A stretch of 64,000 nucleotides of DNA from Cyclobacteriaceae bacterium (GTDB taxonomy: Bacteria; Bacteroidota; Bacteroidia; Cytophagales; Cyclobacteriaceae): assembly GCA_020832305.1 (NCBI GenBank), contig JAFIEV010000089.1:62001-126000 (forward strand). Reading direction: 5' to 3'. The notes beneath the pieces are model-generated. The model was not told the DNA's origin and ran no database searches. It saw only the letters and a list, made by a program, of their open reading frames with translations. Numbering within the stretch: the first letter of the stretch is position 1; every line of letters starts with the position of its first letter. Below, one piece after another: positions 52,374-61,879 of the stretch. A program made the position numbers and the translations under genes.

Positions 52374-55094
52374 ATGGAATTAAAAAATAAGCTCATCCAT
52401 TTCATATATGAAAATGATGATTTCTTTGATAAAATGCAGGAGGAAGCTCCGGATGGTTACTGGATTTGTGAAATGACAGACCCATTTCCAATTTGGGCAG
52501 ATAGAAAATTCAAGGATTTATTTAATTATACGCATACCGGTAAGGAAACCACGCTATACTTACCATCAATTCTCGATAAACAGAGCTTTAATCAAGTCAA
52601 AAATTATTGTATAGAAAATGCCAAAAGAAAACTATATTCTGAATCACTGAATTTACAATATCAGTTCCGGGAAATGATAATTCCTGTTGTTTGCAATTTA
52701 GTAATTCTACAAGACACCAATGGTATAATTACGCATGTAATAGGCTTAAATAGGATGAAAAACCAAAAATATAAAGATGAAAATACCAGGCTCAAAGAGA
52801 AAGCACTGGATAGCAAAAGGTTTTTTGATCATGCCCTGGATATGTTGTGTATTGCCGGTTTTGACGGGTACTTTAAAGTTTTAAATCCTGCATGGACGAG
52901 AATCCTTGGCTGGACTACAGAGGAGTTGCTTTCCAGGCCCTGGAATGATTTTGTGCATCCGGATGATTTGAAGGCGACGAATGAAATAAAAAGCTCCATC
53001 GTTTATGGCCAGCCTGCCTATCAGTTTAAAAACCGATATCGTTGTAAAGATGGCTCTTATAAATTGCTGTCCTGGAGCTCATTCCCTTATCCTGCAGATA
53101 ATGTAATGTATGGTGTGGCACGTGATCTTACCGAAGCCAACAAGACTCAGTTAAAACTAAAAGAAGAGGAGGAGAAGTTAAATCACTTACGTGAACTATT
53201 CGCGTATGTGATCGAACATAATAATGCTGCAATAGCCATTCATGATAAAAATCTAAGATATATCTATGTCAGTCAGCGTTTTCTTGATGATTACAATGTA
53301 AAAGACAAAAATATTATTGGCAAACATCATTATGAGGTTTTTCCAGACATCCCCCAAAAATGGAGAGATGTACATCAAAGAGCCTTAAACGGAGAGGTGT
53401 TGAGTGCGGAGGAGGATAAATACCCCCGGTCAGATGGAACTGTAGACTGGACCCGTTGGAATTGCAGACCCTGGTATACTGTCGAAAACGAAATTGGCGG
53501 TATTATTCTTTATACAGAAATTATAACCCACAGAAAGCTAATCGAAGAAAAATTAAGACAGAAATCTTCGTATTTAAATAAACTTATAAACTCTGCAAAT
53601 GCACAGATAATAATTTGGAATCCACATGCCGAAATCACCAGGGTGAATGTTGCCATGGAAAGACTTACTGGATTCACGCAAGAGGAATTATTGGGTCAAC
53701 ATATTGGAATACTATTTCCTGAAAAAGAAAGAGATGCAACATTGGCAAAACTTACCATAGCCATGCAAGGTAATTCATGGGATGTTGAAGAAATAAAAAT
53801 ACAGACGAAGAAGGGTGAATTAAGAACGGTTTTGTGGAATTCTGCTAATATATATCATAATGAAAACAATGCTTTAGTAGAAACGCTTGCACAGGGTCAG
53901 GATATTACAGATCGCAAGTTAAGCGAATTGGCACTCAGGGAAAGTGAAGAACGATACCGCAATATTCTGGAAGTGTCACCGGCGGGTAAGCTAATAATAC
54001 AAGATAATTTAATCGTTTTGTGCAATTCAGCCGGTTTGGAAGTATTAGGTGCAGATAATCGGGAATCAGTTTTAAATGCCAAGATAAAAAGATTTTTCAC
54101 CGATGATACCTGGAGCGATCTCTCTCATCATTTTGAACAAATGCTTGCAGAAAAATCGGTTTTTGCGCCTTATGAAACCAGAATTATCTGTTTAGATGGT
54201 AAAGAAAAAGACATTGAAATAAGGGCCGGCTTTATGAATTATAATGAAAATTCAGCCATTTTGTTGATTTTAACGGATGTAACCGAAAGCAAAAAGATGC
54301 GGGAAGAACTTGTAACTCTCAATGCTGAATTAGAGCATCGAATAAAGGAACGTACAGCTCAGCTCGAAGCCTCCAACAAAGAGCTGGAGGCCTTCTCGTA
54401 TTCTGTTTCACATGACCTGAGGGCTCCATTGCGTCACATTGGCGGATATGTGAACTTGCTAAAAACCAGATTTGAAAGCGATTTGCCTGAAAAAGCGCAA
54501 CATTACCTGCAAACCATAGCTGACTCGTCGCAGCAAATGGGGCAATTGATAGACGATCTTTTAAATTTATCCAAAACAGGCCGAAAAGAACTCAATTGGG
54601 AAAAGCTGGATTTCAACTGCCTATTGAAAGAAGTATTAGATATTTTACAAAATGAAAAAGAAGGCCGGCATATTCAGTGGAAAATTTCTAAAATGCCAGC
54701 AGTAACCGCTGATTACTCCCTTATGCGGCAGGTATGGACCAACCTTATTCAAAATGCCTTGAAATACACCCTTAAGAAAGAAAAAGCGTTAATAGAAATA
54801 AACCATTATAAAGACAAAGGTCATATAGTGTTTTCAATAAAAGACAATGGCGTGGGTTTCGATATGCAATATGCAGGTAAATTATTTGGTGTTTTTCAAC
54901 GGCTGCATTCTTCAGATGCATATGAAGGTACAGGAATTGGTTTGGCAACTGTACAACGTATAATACACAAACACGGCGGACTAATCTGGGCAAATTCTCA
55001 ACCAGATAATGGCGCTGAATTTCAATTTTCTTTACCTATAAAAAAACACAAATTACACAATGGAAGTGAAAACGATTTTACTGGCAGAAGATAA
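52374..55094 (+). CDS. Multi-PAS sensor histidine kinase (soluble)
   Basis: A 906-residue cytosolic kinase with no membrane segment. A diverged N-terminal PAS domain (~10-130) is followed by four more: ~145-265 (FFDHALDMLCIAGFDGYFKV), ~280-395, ~400-525 (NSANAQIIIWNPHAEITRVN) and ~525-645. A coiled coil (~645-675) leads to HisKA with phosphoacceptor His680 in YSVSHDLRAPLRHIGG, and the HATPase domain (~775-895) with NLIQNALKYTLK, DNGVGFDM and TGIGLATVQRII. The stacked PAS domains suggest internal sensing of redox, light or small ligands. It overlaps the following response regulator by 35 bases, so the pair is coupled. Confidence 0.93.
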   Translation: MELKNKLIHFIYENDDFFDKMQEEAPDGYWICEMTDPFPIWADRKFKDLFNYTHTGKETTLYLPSILDKQSFNQVKNYCIENAKRKLYSESLNLQYQFREMIIPVVCNLVILQDTNGIITHVIGLNRMKNQKYKDENTRLKEKALDSKRFFDHALDMLCIAGFDGYFKVLNPAWTRILGWTTEELLSRPWNDFVHPDDLKATNEIKSSIVYGQPAYQFKNRYRCKDGSYKLLSWSSFPYPADNVMYGVARDLTEANKTQLKLKEEEEKLNHLRELFAYVIEHNNAAIAIHDKNLRYIYVSQRFLDDYNVKDKNIIGKHHYEVFPDIPQKWRDVHQRALNGEVLSAEEDKYPRSDGTVDWTRWNCRPWYTVENEIGGIILYTEIITHRKLIEEKLRQKSSYLNKLINSANAQIIIWNPHAEITRVNVAMERLTGFTQEELLGQHIGILFPEKERDATLAKLTIAMQGNSWDVEEIKIQTKKGELRTVLWNSANIYHNENNALVETLAQGQDITDRKLSELALRESEERYRNILEVSPAGKLIIQDNLIVLCNSAGLEVLGADNRESVLNAKIKRFFTDDTWSDLSHHFEQMLAEKSVFAPYETRIICLDGKEKDIEIRAGFMNYNENSAILLILTDVTESKKMREELVTLNAELEHRIKERTAQLEASNKELEAFSYSVSHDLRAPLRHIGGYVNLLKTRFESDLPEKAQHYLQTIADSSQQMGQLIDDLLNLSKTGRKELNWEKLDFNCLLKEVLDILQNEKEGRHIQWKISKMPAVTADYSLMRQVWTNLIQNALKYTLKKEKALIEINHYKDKGHIVFSIKDNGVGFDMQYAGKLFGVFQRLHSSDAYEGTGIGLATVQRIIHKHGGLIWANSQPDNGAEFQFSLPIKKHKLHNGSENDFTGRR

Positions 55095-55494
55095 TCCCAA
55101 TGATATTGAACTTACAATCGAAGCCTTATCTGAAAATAATCTGGCCAATCATGTAGTCTCTGTGAAAGATGGTGTTGAAGCCCTGGAATACCTGCGTTGT
55201 GAAGGTGCTTATAAGGACAGAAAAAAAGGTACCCCAGCCGTCATTTTGTTGGATATTAAAATGCCGAGAATGGATGGCATGGAATTATTGAAGGAAATTA
55301 AGGCTGATATAAATCTTAAAAGCATACCCATTGTCATGTTGAGCTCCTCGCGCGAAGAACCTGATCTCAGGAAATGCTATGAACTGGGCGCAAATGCCTA
55401 TATAGTAAAGCCTGTGAATTTTCAGGATTTTATTGAAGCAGTTAAGCATATAGGAACTTTTTGGGTCTTGCTCAACGAAATACCTTCTAATTGA
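55060..55494 (+). CDS. Single-domain response regulator (Rcp1-like)
   Basis: A 144-residue receiver domain with no output domain. Acidic pocket LAEDNPND, phosphoacceptor Asp65 in VILLDIKMPRMDG, Ser in VMLSSSREEPD and Lys in YIVKPVNF. The long loop before the Asp and the EEPDLRKCYELGANAY segment match the Rcp1-type regulators of phytochrome and PAS kinases. It starts inside the kinase gene and ends 5 bases before the hybrid kinase start, so it probably shuttles phosphate between the two. Confidence 0.93.
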   Translation: MEVKTILLAEDNPNDIELTIEALSENNLANHVVSVKDGVEALEYLRCEGAYKDRKKGTPAVILLDIKMPRMDGMELLKEIKADINLKSIPIVMLSSSREEPDLRKCYELGANAYIVKPVNFQDFIEAVKHIGTFWVLLNEIPSN

Positions 55495-55499
55495 TTAGA

Positions 55500-57377
55500 A
55501 TGGCAGATTACAAAGAAACATTTTCGCAAATCGATATTTTAATCTTAGAGGATTCAAAAAGAGATTTTGAATTAATAAAAGAGCAACTATTTGTTGCCGG
55601 CTTCGATATGCATATATCGCATGTTGATAATAAACCCGACTTTACCGAAGCACTGCAATCTAAAAATTTTGATATCATTATCTCTGATTTTAAGCTGCCA
55701 GGATTTGATGCTTTTGGAGCACTGGAGTTATGCAATAAGATTTGTCCCGATACACCTTTCATTTGTGTATCAGGCTCCATCGGAGAAGAGAAGGCCATCG
55801 AATTGCTCAAAATTGGAGCTGTTGATTATGTACTAAAAGACCGTCCGGAGAGATTGCCATTTGCGCTCGAAAGAGCGCTCAATGAAGCAAGGGAAAAACA
55901 GACACGGAAAATGGCTGAGGAAAAAATTAAAATTCTTTCCCAAGCCATTGAGCAAAGTCCTGTTAGTGTGATGATTACCAGTTCGCAAGGAGATATTGAA
56001 TATGTAAATCCTAAATTTCTAGATGTTACGGGATATACCTTAGAGGAAACTATTCAAAAAAATCCCAGAATATTAAAGTCGGGAAATCAGGATGCAATTT
56101 TCTATAATAATCTTTGGGTCACCATTACCTCGGGCAACACATGGAGGGGAGAGTTTCTCAATAAAAAGAAAAACGGAGAGTTTTTCTGGGAATCAGCAAC
56201 CATTTCACCGGTAAAAAATGAAAATGGTGAAATCAAACATTATCTGGCGGTTAAAGAAGACATAACAGATCAAAAACTGGCTCTCCAAAAGCTTGTGGAT
56301 AGCGAGAAATACTACCGATCTATCCTTAAAACCATTCCGGATCCACTGTTTATTCTGGATAATTATGGTTGTGTCATAGATTATATAGCGGATAAAAAGG
56401 ATCTCTTTTACGCCCCGGAGGTTTTTATTGGAAAAAAACTTAGTGATACCCTGCCGGAGATAGAAACTAAACATTACGAGAAAGTAATACAACAAGCGGT
56501 TGAAACAGGTGAATTGATTGAATTTCCTTATTCATTGAGTAAAAAAGGCAAAAAGTATCATTTTATTGGTCGATTATTTGCTTTTGGCAGTGATAAAATT
56601 ATAGCAATATCTACCGACATAACTGAAAGGGTAAACAACCATTTAAAAATTGAAAGCCTGCTGGAAGAAACCAATGAGCAAAATGCAAGATTGCGCAATT
56701 TTACCCAAATTGTTTCGCATAACCTTCGCTCTCATACCTCCAATATGCTTGGGGTTTTAAAAATCCTGGAGTTAAAGAGACCGCAGCTCTTTAAAGATGA
56801 GACTATAGGGATGATCCATTCAGCTGCCAATAGCCTGAATCAGACAATGGCTCATCTCAATGAAGTTTTAAATATCAATTTAACCAATCAGGATAAATGG
56901 ACGATTTTAAACCTGAAAACCACCATCGATGTCGCCCTGAGTTCTTTAAAGTTGCTTGCCCAACAAGAGAGAGTAGAATTAATTAATGAAATCGATGAAA
57001 ATGCACAGCTCAAATCTGTGCCTGCATATTTAGAAAGTATTGCCCTTAACCTGGTTAGCAATGGCATTCGCTTTAGATCCAGAGACAGAAAAAGCTTCGT
57101 AAGAATCTCATCTGAAATTTCCAGAGGATATACTATGCTGAAATTCGAAGACAATGGCTTAGGTATAGACCTCGATCGACATAAAGGAAAGTTATTTGGC
57201 ATGTATAAGGCCTTCCATAGCCACAAAGATTCAAAAGGACTGGGGTTATTTCTAACAAAAACACAAGTTGAGGCAATACGTGGCAAAATTGAAGTGGAAA
57301 GTCAAATAGATAAAGGTACTGTTTTTAAAATATTTTTACCATATCATGAAGAAAATCAAAAAACTCTGTCTTATTGA
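55500..57377 (+). CDS. Receiver-PAS-PAS histidine kinase
   Basis: A 625-residue protein with an unusual order: a receiver domain first (~8-125, Asp63 in IISDFKLPGFDA), two PAS domains (~135-265 and ~275-375; VNPKFLDVTGYTLEE, FILDNYGCVIDYI), then the kinase core with phosphoacceptor His407 in TQIVSHNLRSH, and the ATPase domain with LNLVSNGIRFRS, DNGLGIDL and GLGLFLTKTQVEAI. The receiver at the N-terminus means it can be controlled by phosphorylation from another kinase. ATG 55500 is preferred to TTG 55491, which overlaps the previous stop. It overlaps the last response regulator by 32 bases. Confidence 0.92.
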   Translation: MADYKETFSQIDILILEDSKRDFELIKEQLFVAGFDMHISHVDNKPDFTEALQSKNFDIIISDFKLPGFDAFGALELCNKICPDTPFICVSGSIGEEKAIELLKIGAVDYVLKDRPERLPFALERALNEAREKQTRKMAEEKIKILSQAIEQSPVSVMITSSQGDIEYVNPKFLDVTGYTLEETIQKNPRILKSGNQDAIFYNNLWVTITSGNTWRGEFLNKKKNGEFFWESATISPVKNENGEIKHYLAVKEDITDQKLALQKLVDSEKYYRSILKTIPDPLFILDNYGCVIDYIADKKDLFYAPEVFIGKKLSDTLPEIETKHYEKVIQQAVETGELIEFPYSLSKKGKKYHFIGRLFAFGSDKIIAISTDITERVNNHLKIESLLEETNEQNARLRNFTQIVSHNLRSHTSNMLGVLKILELKRPQLFKDETIGMIHSAANSLNQTMAHLNEVLNINLTNQDKWTILNLKTTIDVALSSLKLLAQQERVELINEIDENAQLKSVPAYLESIALNLVSNGIRFRSRDRKSFVRISSEISRGYTMLKFEDNGLGIDLDRHKGKLFGMYKAFHSHKDSKGLGLFLTKTQVEAIRGKIEVESQIDKGTVFKIFLPYHEENQKTLSY

Positions 57378-57744
57378 AGACGACTCAATTCAGGTATTTA
57401 TTACCCGGCAATACATTGAACTGCTGGCCGAGGTGGAAGAAATACTGGTTTATGAAAATGGTAAAGAGGCATTCGAAAATCTAAAAAAAATGAGCGAACA
57501 GGGTATATCTTTGCCCGAACTTATTTTATTGGACCTTTTCATGCCTGTTTGGGATGGCTGGGAATTTTTAGAAGAATACATTAAATTACCTCTCAAAGAA
57601 AGCGAAAAAAACATATTTATACTCACAAGCTCTTTAAGTAGCGACGATTTAGAAAAAGCAAATACCTACGGTCTGAAAGGCCGGTTTTTTACCAAGCCCT
57701 TAGACGAAAAAAAGCTGGCAATAATCCTCAGCAACACTAAATAA
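57346..57744 (+). CDS. Single-domain response regulator
   Basis: A 132-residue receiver domain: acidic pair in LIEDDSIQ, phosphoacceptor Asp63 in LILLDLFMPVWDG, Ser/Thr in IFILTSSLSSDD and Lys in FFTKPLDEKK. There is no DNA-binding or enzymatic output, so it acts through protein contact, perhaps as phosphate sink or final output of the local phosphorelay. Its first 32 bases lie inside the hybrid kinase gene. The stop is 3 bases from the stop of the convergent helicase gene. Confidence 0.92.
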   Translation: MKKIKKLCLIEDDSIQVFITRQYIELLAEVEEILVYENGKEAFENLKKMSEQGISLPELILLDLFMPVWDGWEFLEEYIKLPLKESEKNIFILTSSLSSDDLEKANTYGLKGRFFTKPLDEKKLAIILSNTK

Positions 57745-57747
57745 TTT

Positions 57748-59670
57748 TCACATAAAATCAGGATATTCAAAAGCGCTGTGGTAATATCCCTTTTCGGCAA
57801 TAAATTCAATAAGGCCTTTGTAAAAGGGGTGATTGCCTAATGTGCTGCTGTCTCCTGTCATAACCAGCTTCATCCTGGCGCGTGTCATTGATACATTCAT
57901 GCGGCGTATATCTTTTAAAAACCCTATTTCCTGCTGAGGATTAGATCGTACCAGGCTAATAAAAATCACATCTCTTTCCTGTCCCTGAAAAGCATCTACT
58001 GTATTGATGCTTATTTTTCCCTTCAGGTGCTGCAGGTTTTCATTATCAGAAAAAAGTTTACGAAATAATTCTACCTGTGCTTTGTAGGGAGAAATCAAAC
58101 CGATGGATAATTCATTGCCGGCATCTGGCAGTCCCTTTAGATAATATTCCAAATAAGCCAATACAAACCTGGCTTCTTCTGGGTTTTCAGTACTTTTACT
58201 ACCCCCGGCTGTAATTTCCTCGTAACCACTTCCTGCGGTATCAATAAAAACCAGGGGGTCATCTTCGGGCATTACGAGATGTTGGGCAACCCCGGAATGG
58301 GCCTTTAATTTATCCTGATAAAAATGACGAGACGACCAGGCCATGATATCTTCGTGCATTCTGTATTGCTCGCGCAACATGACACTCGTTTGCGGATGCC
58401 GTTTAACAACTTTTTCCATAAGGGTCTCTGACAAGCCCTCATTGGCCGCCTCCATAGATTTAATGGTCGGTGGCAACTGGCAATGATCTCCGGCAAATAC
58501 AACCTTATGTGCCCTGGTAATAGGGATCCAGCAGGCGGGCTCAAGCGCTTGTGCTGCTTCGTCTATAAATACAGTACTGAAATACATGTTTTTAATCAGA
58601 GAATGGGCAGATCCTACCAATGTACAGGCAATTACCCGTGTTCTTGTAAGAAGGTCTGTCGTAATATAATCTTCCAGCATTTCAGCTTCACGCTTCATTT
58701 GCTGGGCTTCATTGAGTAACAATTTTCTTTGCTCCCGCTCTGCCCTGCCGTAGTTCCTTTTGTACTTTCCTGCCATCTGACGCATGGCTTCCATATTTTT
58801 GCGAAGCGCTTTTAAATCTGCATAGCTGCTGTGCCTGGCTATTTGTGCATCCAGGGTATGCTCCATCATTTCTTCAGTTACCCTGGCGGGATGACCCAAT
58901 CTAAGCACAGATACATTTCTTTCTCCCAACTTCTGAGAGATCAAATCAATAGCCGCGTTGCTGGGGGCACATACAAGTACCTGTGTTTCGGTTCTCAACG
59001 TTTGAACAATCACTTCTACAAGCGTCGTAGTTTTGCCGGTTCCGGGAGGACCGTGTATAACTGAAACATCAGAAGCTGATAAAGCCCTGTTAAGGGCAGA
59101 TATTTGAGATGCATTCAGCCCATTTGATCCAAACCCGGACTTTTCATCTGTAAATCCGGGTTTTTCAAAGCCCAGTAGAATGTCTCTGAGGCTGGCAAGC
59201 CGATTACCACCGGCTCGCATAACGACTTTCAATGCATTAAACATTTCGCGATATGAAGCCTCATCAAACATAAGGTTTACACCAAGCTTGCCCGAATAAG
59301 ACCAGTCAGGCAGGTCATCAGCGTTTAAAGTCAAAGACATCAGGTCTCCTTTCACATAATTGACAACTCCACTCACCTGCCGCTCACTGAATGGAAGATC
59401 ACTCTGCTCATTAAAAAAAGCAATAACTTTTCCCGGCTGAAAAAGGTGTTCCTGATTAAGTTTTTTGGTGCGTTCAATTTCAATAATCAACCTTTCTCCT
59501 GTACCATAAAAATGAGTTTTTAAAATAACAGGATACCAGCAAACCCCTTGCTCTATTTTTTCTTTAACCGTACTTTGTTCTACTTTTCTTTTGTATTCCT
59601 CCAGGTCAGTCTGTTTTTCCCTGTACAACAACGCTTCGAGTTTTCTGATTTCATTAAGGACTGTATTCAT
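57748..59670 (-). CDS. SF1 DNA/RNA helicase, UPF1/IGHMBP2-like
   Basis: A 640-residue superfamily 1B helicase. The N-terminal ~185 residues form the OB/stalk region (GVVNYVKGDLMSL). Motif I is HGPPGTGKTTT (207-215), motif Ia VLVCAPSNAAIDL, motif II FIDEAAQALEP, motif III FAGDHCQLPPT, motif IV-V SIGLISPYKAQVE and NTVDAFQGQERDVIF, and motif VI VSMTRARMKLVMTG. A 5'-to-3' RNA or DNA unwinding role is expected from the family. Bacterial members are widespread in Bacteroidota but their role is poorly known. It follows the Ldh-family gene by 46 bases on the same strand. Confidence 0.94.
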   Translation of the reverse strand: MNTVLNEIRKLEALLYREKQTDLEEYKRKVEQSTVKEKIEQGVCWYPVILKTHFYGTGERLIIEIERTKKLNQEHLFQPGKVIAFFNEQSDLPFSERQVSGVVNYVKGDLMSLTLNADDLPDWSYSGKLGVNLMFDEASYREMFNALKVVMRAGGNRLASLRDILLGFEKPGFTDEKSGFGSNGLNASQISALNRALSASDVSVIHGPPGTGKTTTLVEVIVQTLRTETQVLVCAPSNAAIDLISQKLGERNVSVLRLGHPARVTEEMMEHTLDAQIARHSSYADLKALRKNMEAMRQMAGKYKRNYGRAEREQRKLLLNEAQQMKREAEMLEDYITTDLLTRTRVIACTLVGSAHSLIKNMYFSTVFIDEAAQALEPACWIPITRAHKVVFAGDHCQLPPTIKSMEAANEGLSETLMEKVVKRHPQTSVMLREQYRMHEDIMAWSSRHFYQDKLKAHSGVAQHLVMPEDDPLVFIDTAGSGYEEITAGGSKSTENPEEARFVLAYLEYYLKGLPDAGNELSIGLISPYKAQVELFRKLFSDNENLQHLKGKISINTVDAFQGQERDVIFISLVRSNPQQEIGFLKDIRRMNVSMTRARMKLVMTGDSSTLGNHPFYKGLIEFIAEKGYYHSAFEYPDFM

Positions 59671-59716
59671 TTATCCGATTTCACGTTTCTAAAAAAATGC
59701 AAGGGCTTTTTTTGGT

Positions 59717-60718
59717 TCATACATATCTGCTGCGAATTGCCAGTATTTCATTCCACACCTGTTCATCAACCGGAATGCCTGCATTAAGGTTTTCATTTCT
59801 TGTTTTTAAGGTGCGCTCTCCCGGGTAAAACACATGCTCTCCTGTACTCTTCATAAATGAAAGACTTTTAGAAATGATTTCATCAACCAAATTCTGGTTT
59901 GACATGCTGAGAGGGTTAATGCAAATAAAAACCTGCGACAATCCTGTTTCTACTTCCAGTTTTCCAATGTCAGAAACGGTATTTCCACCAGACAGAATAC
60001 CGGCCATTAGATCAATTACTACTGACAATCCTGAACCTTTCCAGAAACCGGCCGGCAAAAGACGCTCTGTTGCTAAAATAGCAGCAGGATTCCTGGTCAG
60101 ATTTCCTTGTTCATCAAATCCGCCATCAAAAGGCAGCGATTCATTGGCCTGCTTATAGTTGTTTAACTTACCATATGAAAACATCGACATAGCCATATCA
60201 AGTACAATATGCCCCTTTTCAGAAGGAATGCCCAGCACCAGCGGATTATTTCCGATCAAAGCTTTACTGGCCCCCCATGGAGGCATATTGGGTTTTGTAT
60301 TGGTAAACATAATTGAAATACAACCTTCTTCTGCCGCCTTCCATGCATAGGTGCCGCCACGTAGCCAATGGTTGGTATTAGATAAGCCGATACAGGATAG
60401 GCCTTGTGTTTTGGCGAGAGTGATTGCACGTTCTGTACAGAACAATGCATTCAAAATGCCCGGTCCACGTCTGCCATCATATTGTTCCATAGCGCCAGCC
60501 TGCAGTTTTATCACAGGCTCTGCGGAAGGGTCAATAATACCTTTTTCAACCAATTCCACAAAAAGAGCAAATCGGTTGATGCCGTGTGATTGTACACCAT
60601 CCACACTACTAGATGTCATTACATCTGAAATTAAAAATGCTTTTTGTTTGTCAAAACCCAGGCTACCCAATATTTCGGATAGAGTTTCTTTCATGGTCAC
60701 AACAGAAATACGAATCAT
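59717..60718 (-). CDS. Ldh family oxidoreductase (malate/L-lactate dehydrogenase type)
   Basis: A 333-residue NAD(P)-dependent enzyme of the Ldh/YlbC/ComC family (not related to classical LDH). Landmarks are SSVDGVQSHGINRFALFVE with the catalytic His, GLSNTNHWLRGGTYAW, FTNTKPNMPPWG, IGNNPLVLGIP and SDIGKLEVETGLSQVF. Members reduce 2-oxo acids such as ureidoglycolate, malate, diketogulonate or delta1-piperideine carboxylate. The substrate is not decided here. The long start (60718) is kept because the MIRISVVTMKETL opening matches family members. It is divergent from the aldo/keto reductase, sharing a 190-bp region. Confidence 0.92.
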   Translation of the reverse strand: MIRISVVTMKETLSEILGSLGFDKQKAFLISDVMTSSSVDGVQSHGINRFALFVELVEKGIIDPSAEPVIKLQAGAMEQYDGRRGPGILNALFCTERAITLAKTQGLSCIGLSNTNHWLRGGTYAWKAAEEGCISIMFTNTKPNMPPWGASKALIGNNPLVLGIPSEKGHIVLDMAMSMFSYGKLNNYKQANESLPFDGGFDEQGNLTRNPAAILATERLLPAGFWKGSGLSVVIDLMAGILSGGNTVSDIGKLEVETGLSQVFICINPLSMSNQNLVDEIISKSLSFMKSTGEHVFYPGERTLKTRNENLNAGIPVDEQVWNEILAIRSRYV

Positions 60719-60845
60719 AATTGTTGTATTAGTTTATTTTATCTTATAGCAATTTCAAACAGAATAGTTCTGTGGCTCGCTTCGATGTAAAATGTTCAAA
60801 AAAACATCATTTTTTTGATAAGTGTGTATTATTTAAGTTAAAACC

Positions 60846-60875
60846 TTGACTTCCCCGTTAAATTACTATAGTTTG
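60846..60875 (+). promoter_or_regulatory. Promoter candidate for the aldo/keto reductase
   Basis: TTG (60846-60848, within TTGACT) lies 18 bases before TATAGTTTG (60867-60875), a -7 box with one extra base. A start near 60881 would give a ~29-base leader. Confidence 0.4.
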
Positions 60876-60909
60876 AAAGGTCGAAAATTACCACTAAAAT
60901 TAAGAAGTT

Positions 60910-61743
60910 ATGACTATTACAGATATTAATGGAACGGTTAGTTTGCATAATGGAGTAGAAATGCCCTACCTGGGATTAGGCGTTTTTAAGGCAAAGGATG
61001 GTGAAGAAGTAATTGAAGCGATAAAGCATGCCCTTCATATGGGTTACCGGCATATAGATACGGCATCTGTGTACCGCAATGAAAATGGCGTAGGTCAGGC
61101 CATTAAAGAAGGTGCTTTTAAAAGAGAAGAAATCTTTATCACCACCAAGGTATGGAATGACAGCCAGGGCTATGCCAGCACCTTAAAAGCCTATGAAGAA
61201 AGTCTTAAACGACTGGATATGGAGTATGTCGATCTTTATCTGGTGCACTGGCCGGTAAAAGGCAAATATAAAGAAACCTGGAAAGCACTGGAAAGCCTGT
61301 ATAAAGATGGCAGGGTTCGTGCAATAGGTGTTAGCAATTTTCTCATTCATCATTTGAAGGATCTCCTGATAGATTGTGACATAATTCCCATGGTAAATCA
61401 AATTGAATACCACCCCTATCTCACTCAGTCTGAGTTAATAAAATTCTGTCTGGACAATGACATCCGGCCCGAAGCCTGGAGTCCGCTTATGCAGGGACAT
61501 ATCACTGAGGTGGCTGAATTGTCTCAATTAGGCGAAAAATATGGAAAATCTACGGCACAAATCGCTTTGCGATGGAATCTGCAGAAGGGCGTTATTACCA
61601 TTCCTAAGTCTGTGAATCCGCAAAGAATAAAAGCCAATGCAGAATTATTTGACTTTGAATTAAGTGATGAAGATGTGGCTAGAATTGATGCCCTCGATAA
61701 AGGAAAAAGATTTGGCTCTGATCCTGATAATTTTAATTTCTGA
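60910..61743 (+). CDS. Aldo/keto reductase
   Basis: A 277-residue NADPH-dependent reductase with a TIM-barrel fold. The catalytic tetrad is visible: Asp and Tyr in HIDTASVYRNENGVG, Lys in ITTKVWNDS and His in YLVHWPVKG. The cofactor-binding end holds ITIPKSVNPQRIKANAELFDFEL. It is of the DkgA/YtbE group, which reduces 2,5-diketogluconate, methylglyoxal or other aldehydes. The length is usual. It has its own promoter candidate and terminator. Confidence 0.95.
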   Translation: MTITDINGTVSLHNGVEMPYLGLGVFKAKDGEEVIEAIKHALHMGYRHIDTASVYRNENGVGQAIKEGAFKREEIFITTKVWNDSQGYASTLKAYEESLKRLDMEYVDLYLVHWPVKGKYKETWKALESLYKDGRVRAIGVSNFLIHHLKDLLIDCDIIPMVNQIEYHPYLTQSELIKFCLDNDIRPEAWSPLMQGHITEVAELSQLGEKYGKSTAQIALRWNLQKGVITIPKSVNPQRIKANAELFDFELSDEDVARIDALDKGKRFGSDPDNFNF

Positions 61744-61758
61744 GTACCCAGAGATCTG

Positions 61759-61799
61759 ATCAAAACCGGCTGTTTAAAAGCCTGACTTTGATAATTTTT
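61759..61799 (+). terminator. Terminator of the aldo/keto reductase
   Basis: ATCAAA (61759-61764) pairs with TTTGAT (61787-61792), with an inner GGCT/AGCC pairing, followed by a run of five T. Confidence 0.45.
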
Positions 61800-61879
61800 C
61801 AACATTGAAGAGTCTGGTGCTTTATTCTGATTAAATTTGCCGGAATATTCACAGAAAAGAGTTTATATCCCTCAAGTCA

